Source: Comamonas sp. BIGb0152
Lineage (GTDB): Bacteria; Pseudomonadota; Gammaproteobacteria; Burkholderiales; Burkholderiaceae_C
DNA: 64,000 bases
Direction of reading: 5' to 3'
NCBI RefSeq assembly: GCF_024809975.1
Contig: NZ_JANUDY010000012.1
Coordinates: forward strand, 54,804-118,803
In this document: positions 63,043 through 64,000 of the stretch, piece by piece
How positions within the stretch are numbered: position 1 is the first letter of the stretch
Layout of the letters: the number at the start of each line of letters is the position of its first letter
The notes under the pieces: generated by a model
What the model saw: the letters and a program-made list of their open reading frames with translations, nothing else
What the model was told of the DNA's origin: nothing
The model's database searches: none
Made by a program: the position numbers and the translations under genes

Positions 63043-63819
63043 TTAATTCATGACAAAGCCGCCGTTGACGGCAAGTACCTGGCCCGTGACGAAGCGGGCA
63101 CCATCGGACATGGCGTAGACCACGGCGCCGGCTACGTCCTCGGGCATCTGCTCGCGCTGCAATGCGCGTTGGTCGATGTAGTGGCGGTGGCGCGTCTCGG
63201 GCACGTACTGCGTGGCCTCCACCATCACCAGGCCCGGCGCCACGGCATTGACCGTGATGCCATCTGCACCCATCTCGCGCGCCATGGCATGCGTCATCGC
63301 AATCACCGCCCCCTTGCTGGCCACATAGGCCATCAGGTTGGGGGCGCCCCAGAGTGCGGTGTCCGAAGCCAGATGGACCACAGCGCCCCGGCCGCTGGCA
63401 CGCAGTGCGGGGCGGCAGGCACGGGTCATCAGCCACGTGCCGCGCACATTCACTTGCATCACCTGATCCCACTTGGCCACCTCGATGTCGTCCATGCCCT
63501 TGCCGCCGGAGTCGGTGACGGCTGCGTTGTTGACCAGGCCATCGAGCCCGCCCAAGGCGCGCAGCGCATGGTCGGCACAATGCTGCACCGAAGCCGGGTC
63601 GGACACATCAACACGGATGCCGACCGCCGAGAAGCTGCGCCCCTGCAGTGCCGCCACCGCCTGCGGCAGCAGGTCTTCACGCAGGTCAGCCAAGGCGACA
63701 TGGGCGCCGTGTTCGCACAAAGCCTGGGCAAATGCAAAGCCCAGCCCCCGGGCGGCACCGGTGACCAAAATACGGCGGCCTTGCAACTGGCCAATCTGCG
63801 GCATGGGTGTCATTGTCAT
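63043..63819 (-). CDS. Short-chain dehydrogenase/reductase
   Basis: A 258-residue SDR with the coenzyme motif TGAARGLG, NNAA and the catalytic Ser152, Tyr165, Lys169 (YVASK). It is the first gene of the minus-strand cluster and is fully catalytic by sequence, unlike the second SDR. ATG 63819 is chosen because an AGGTGA site lies eight bases upstream; an earlier GTG overlaps that site. It may be an alcohol or dihydrodiol dehydrogenase. Confidence 0.92.
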   Translation of the reverse strand: MTMTPMPQIGQLQGRRILVTGAARGLGFAFAQALCEHGAHVALADLREDLLPQAVAALQGRSFSAVGIRVDVSDPASVQHCADHALRALGGLDGLVNNAAVTDSGGKGMDDIEVAKWDQVMQVNVRGTWLMTRACRPALRASGRGAVVHLASDTALWGAPNLMAYVASKGAVIAMTHAMAREMGADGITVNAVAPGLVMVEATQYVPETRHRHYIDQRALQREQMPEDVAGAVVYAMSDGARFVTGQVLAVNGGFVMN

Positions 63820-63907
63820 TGCTTGTTTCACCTAAGAAACATTGATTAATTCATGAAACAACGTCAGTGTAGCCACCACCCCATGGGGGCAATGCAGAGG
63901 GGAAACC

Positions 63908-64000
63908 CTAGGTGTTGATTTGCAATAGGTTGTTCAAGGCAAGTCGGGATGCTGGAGACTTGTAGCCCAGGGCTGAGTGCGGTCTTCGGGCGTTGTAATA
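63908..64000 (-). CDS. IS3-family transposase, 3' end only
   Basis: The last 30 codons of a transposase run off the window edge. They read YYNARRPHSALGYKSPASR, the C-terminal block of the DDE integrase core of IS3-family OrfB, and end in TAG at 63908-63910. The element lies directly upstream of the catabolic cluster in the same direction; its terminal repeat should lie between 63835 and 63907 but was not clearly identified. Confidence 0.85.
   Translation of the reverse strand, partial: YYNARRPHSALGYKSPASRLALNNLLQINT

Noticed and set aside
1..64000. CRISPR array, tRNA and rRNA genes
   Set aside because: I saw no regularly spaced repeats, cloverleaf-like segments or rRNA-like sequence in the window.

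Overview
The window is chromosomal DNA from a high-GC betaproteobacterium of the order Burkholderiales, most like the Comamonadaceae (Comamonas, Delftia or Acidovorax relatives). The basis is an Omp32-type porin, Bug-family periplasmic binding proteins, a DUF3567 protein, a B12-dependent class II ribonucleotide reductase and the codon usage. I know of no exact match, so the genus is an inference.

Positions 1-23.6 kb are mostly core genes. A homogentisate operon (hmgA, fahA, the 5' part of a Bug binding protein) has a MarR regulator divergent from hmgA and a second fumarylacetoacetase-fold hydrolase beside an IclR regulator. Next come DUF3108 and DUF3567 proteins, a MerR gene with a carboxymuconolactone-decarboxylase-like partner, an AraC regulator divergent from an Fsr-like exporter, nrdJ, purU, a GlcD-like flavoenzyme, cnoX, purE-purK-tsaC, a GDSL-type lipoprotein that lacks its catalytic residues, and a pirin divergent from a LysR regulator.

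Positions 24.7-40.5 kb hold one long co-directional minus-strand array of 15 genes that looks like an organosulfur scavenging island. It has five MetQ/NlpA-type binding proteins but only one MetN ATPase and one MetI permease. Between them lie two SfnB-type flavin oxidoreductases, two NtaA/DmoA-type FMN monooxygenases, a third acyl-CoA-dehydrogenase-fold monooxygenase, an MsuE-like FMN reductase, an SsuD-like monooxygenase and an amidohydrolase. I infer several binding-protein and oxygenase modules sharing one importer and one FMN reductase. This is the most distinctive system in the window.

Positions 41-43.3 kb are a visibly AT-rich insertion with four small hypothetical genes and a decayed IS5-family transposase. 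Its end abuts, and seems to supply the stop codon of, an ankyrin-repeat gene.

Positions 44-49.1 kb return to core functions: dacB, tsaB-rimI-UDG-like, and corA with a potentially structured leader.

Positions 49.2-63.8 kb are a second co-directional minus-strand cluster that looks catabolic: SDR, cupin, alpha/beta hydrolase, IclR regulator, a second SDR with altered catalytic residues, a TPP enzyme, an aspartate-dehydrogenase-like enzyme, aldehyde dehydrogenase, a VOC/extradiol-type dioxygenase, a Bug binding protein, a small recombinase-HTH-like protein, a Rieske oxygenase and its reductase, a porin and an MFS transporter. The substrate is probably aromatic but cannot be named from sequence. 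The window ends in the 3' end of an IS3-family transposase just upstream of this cluster.
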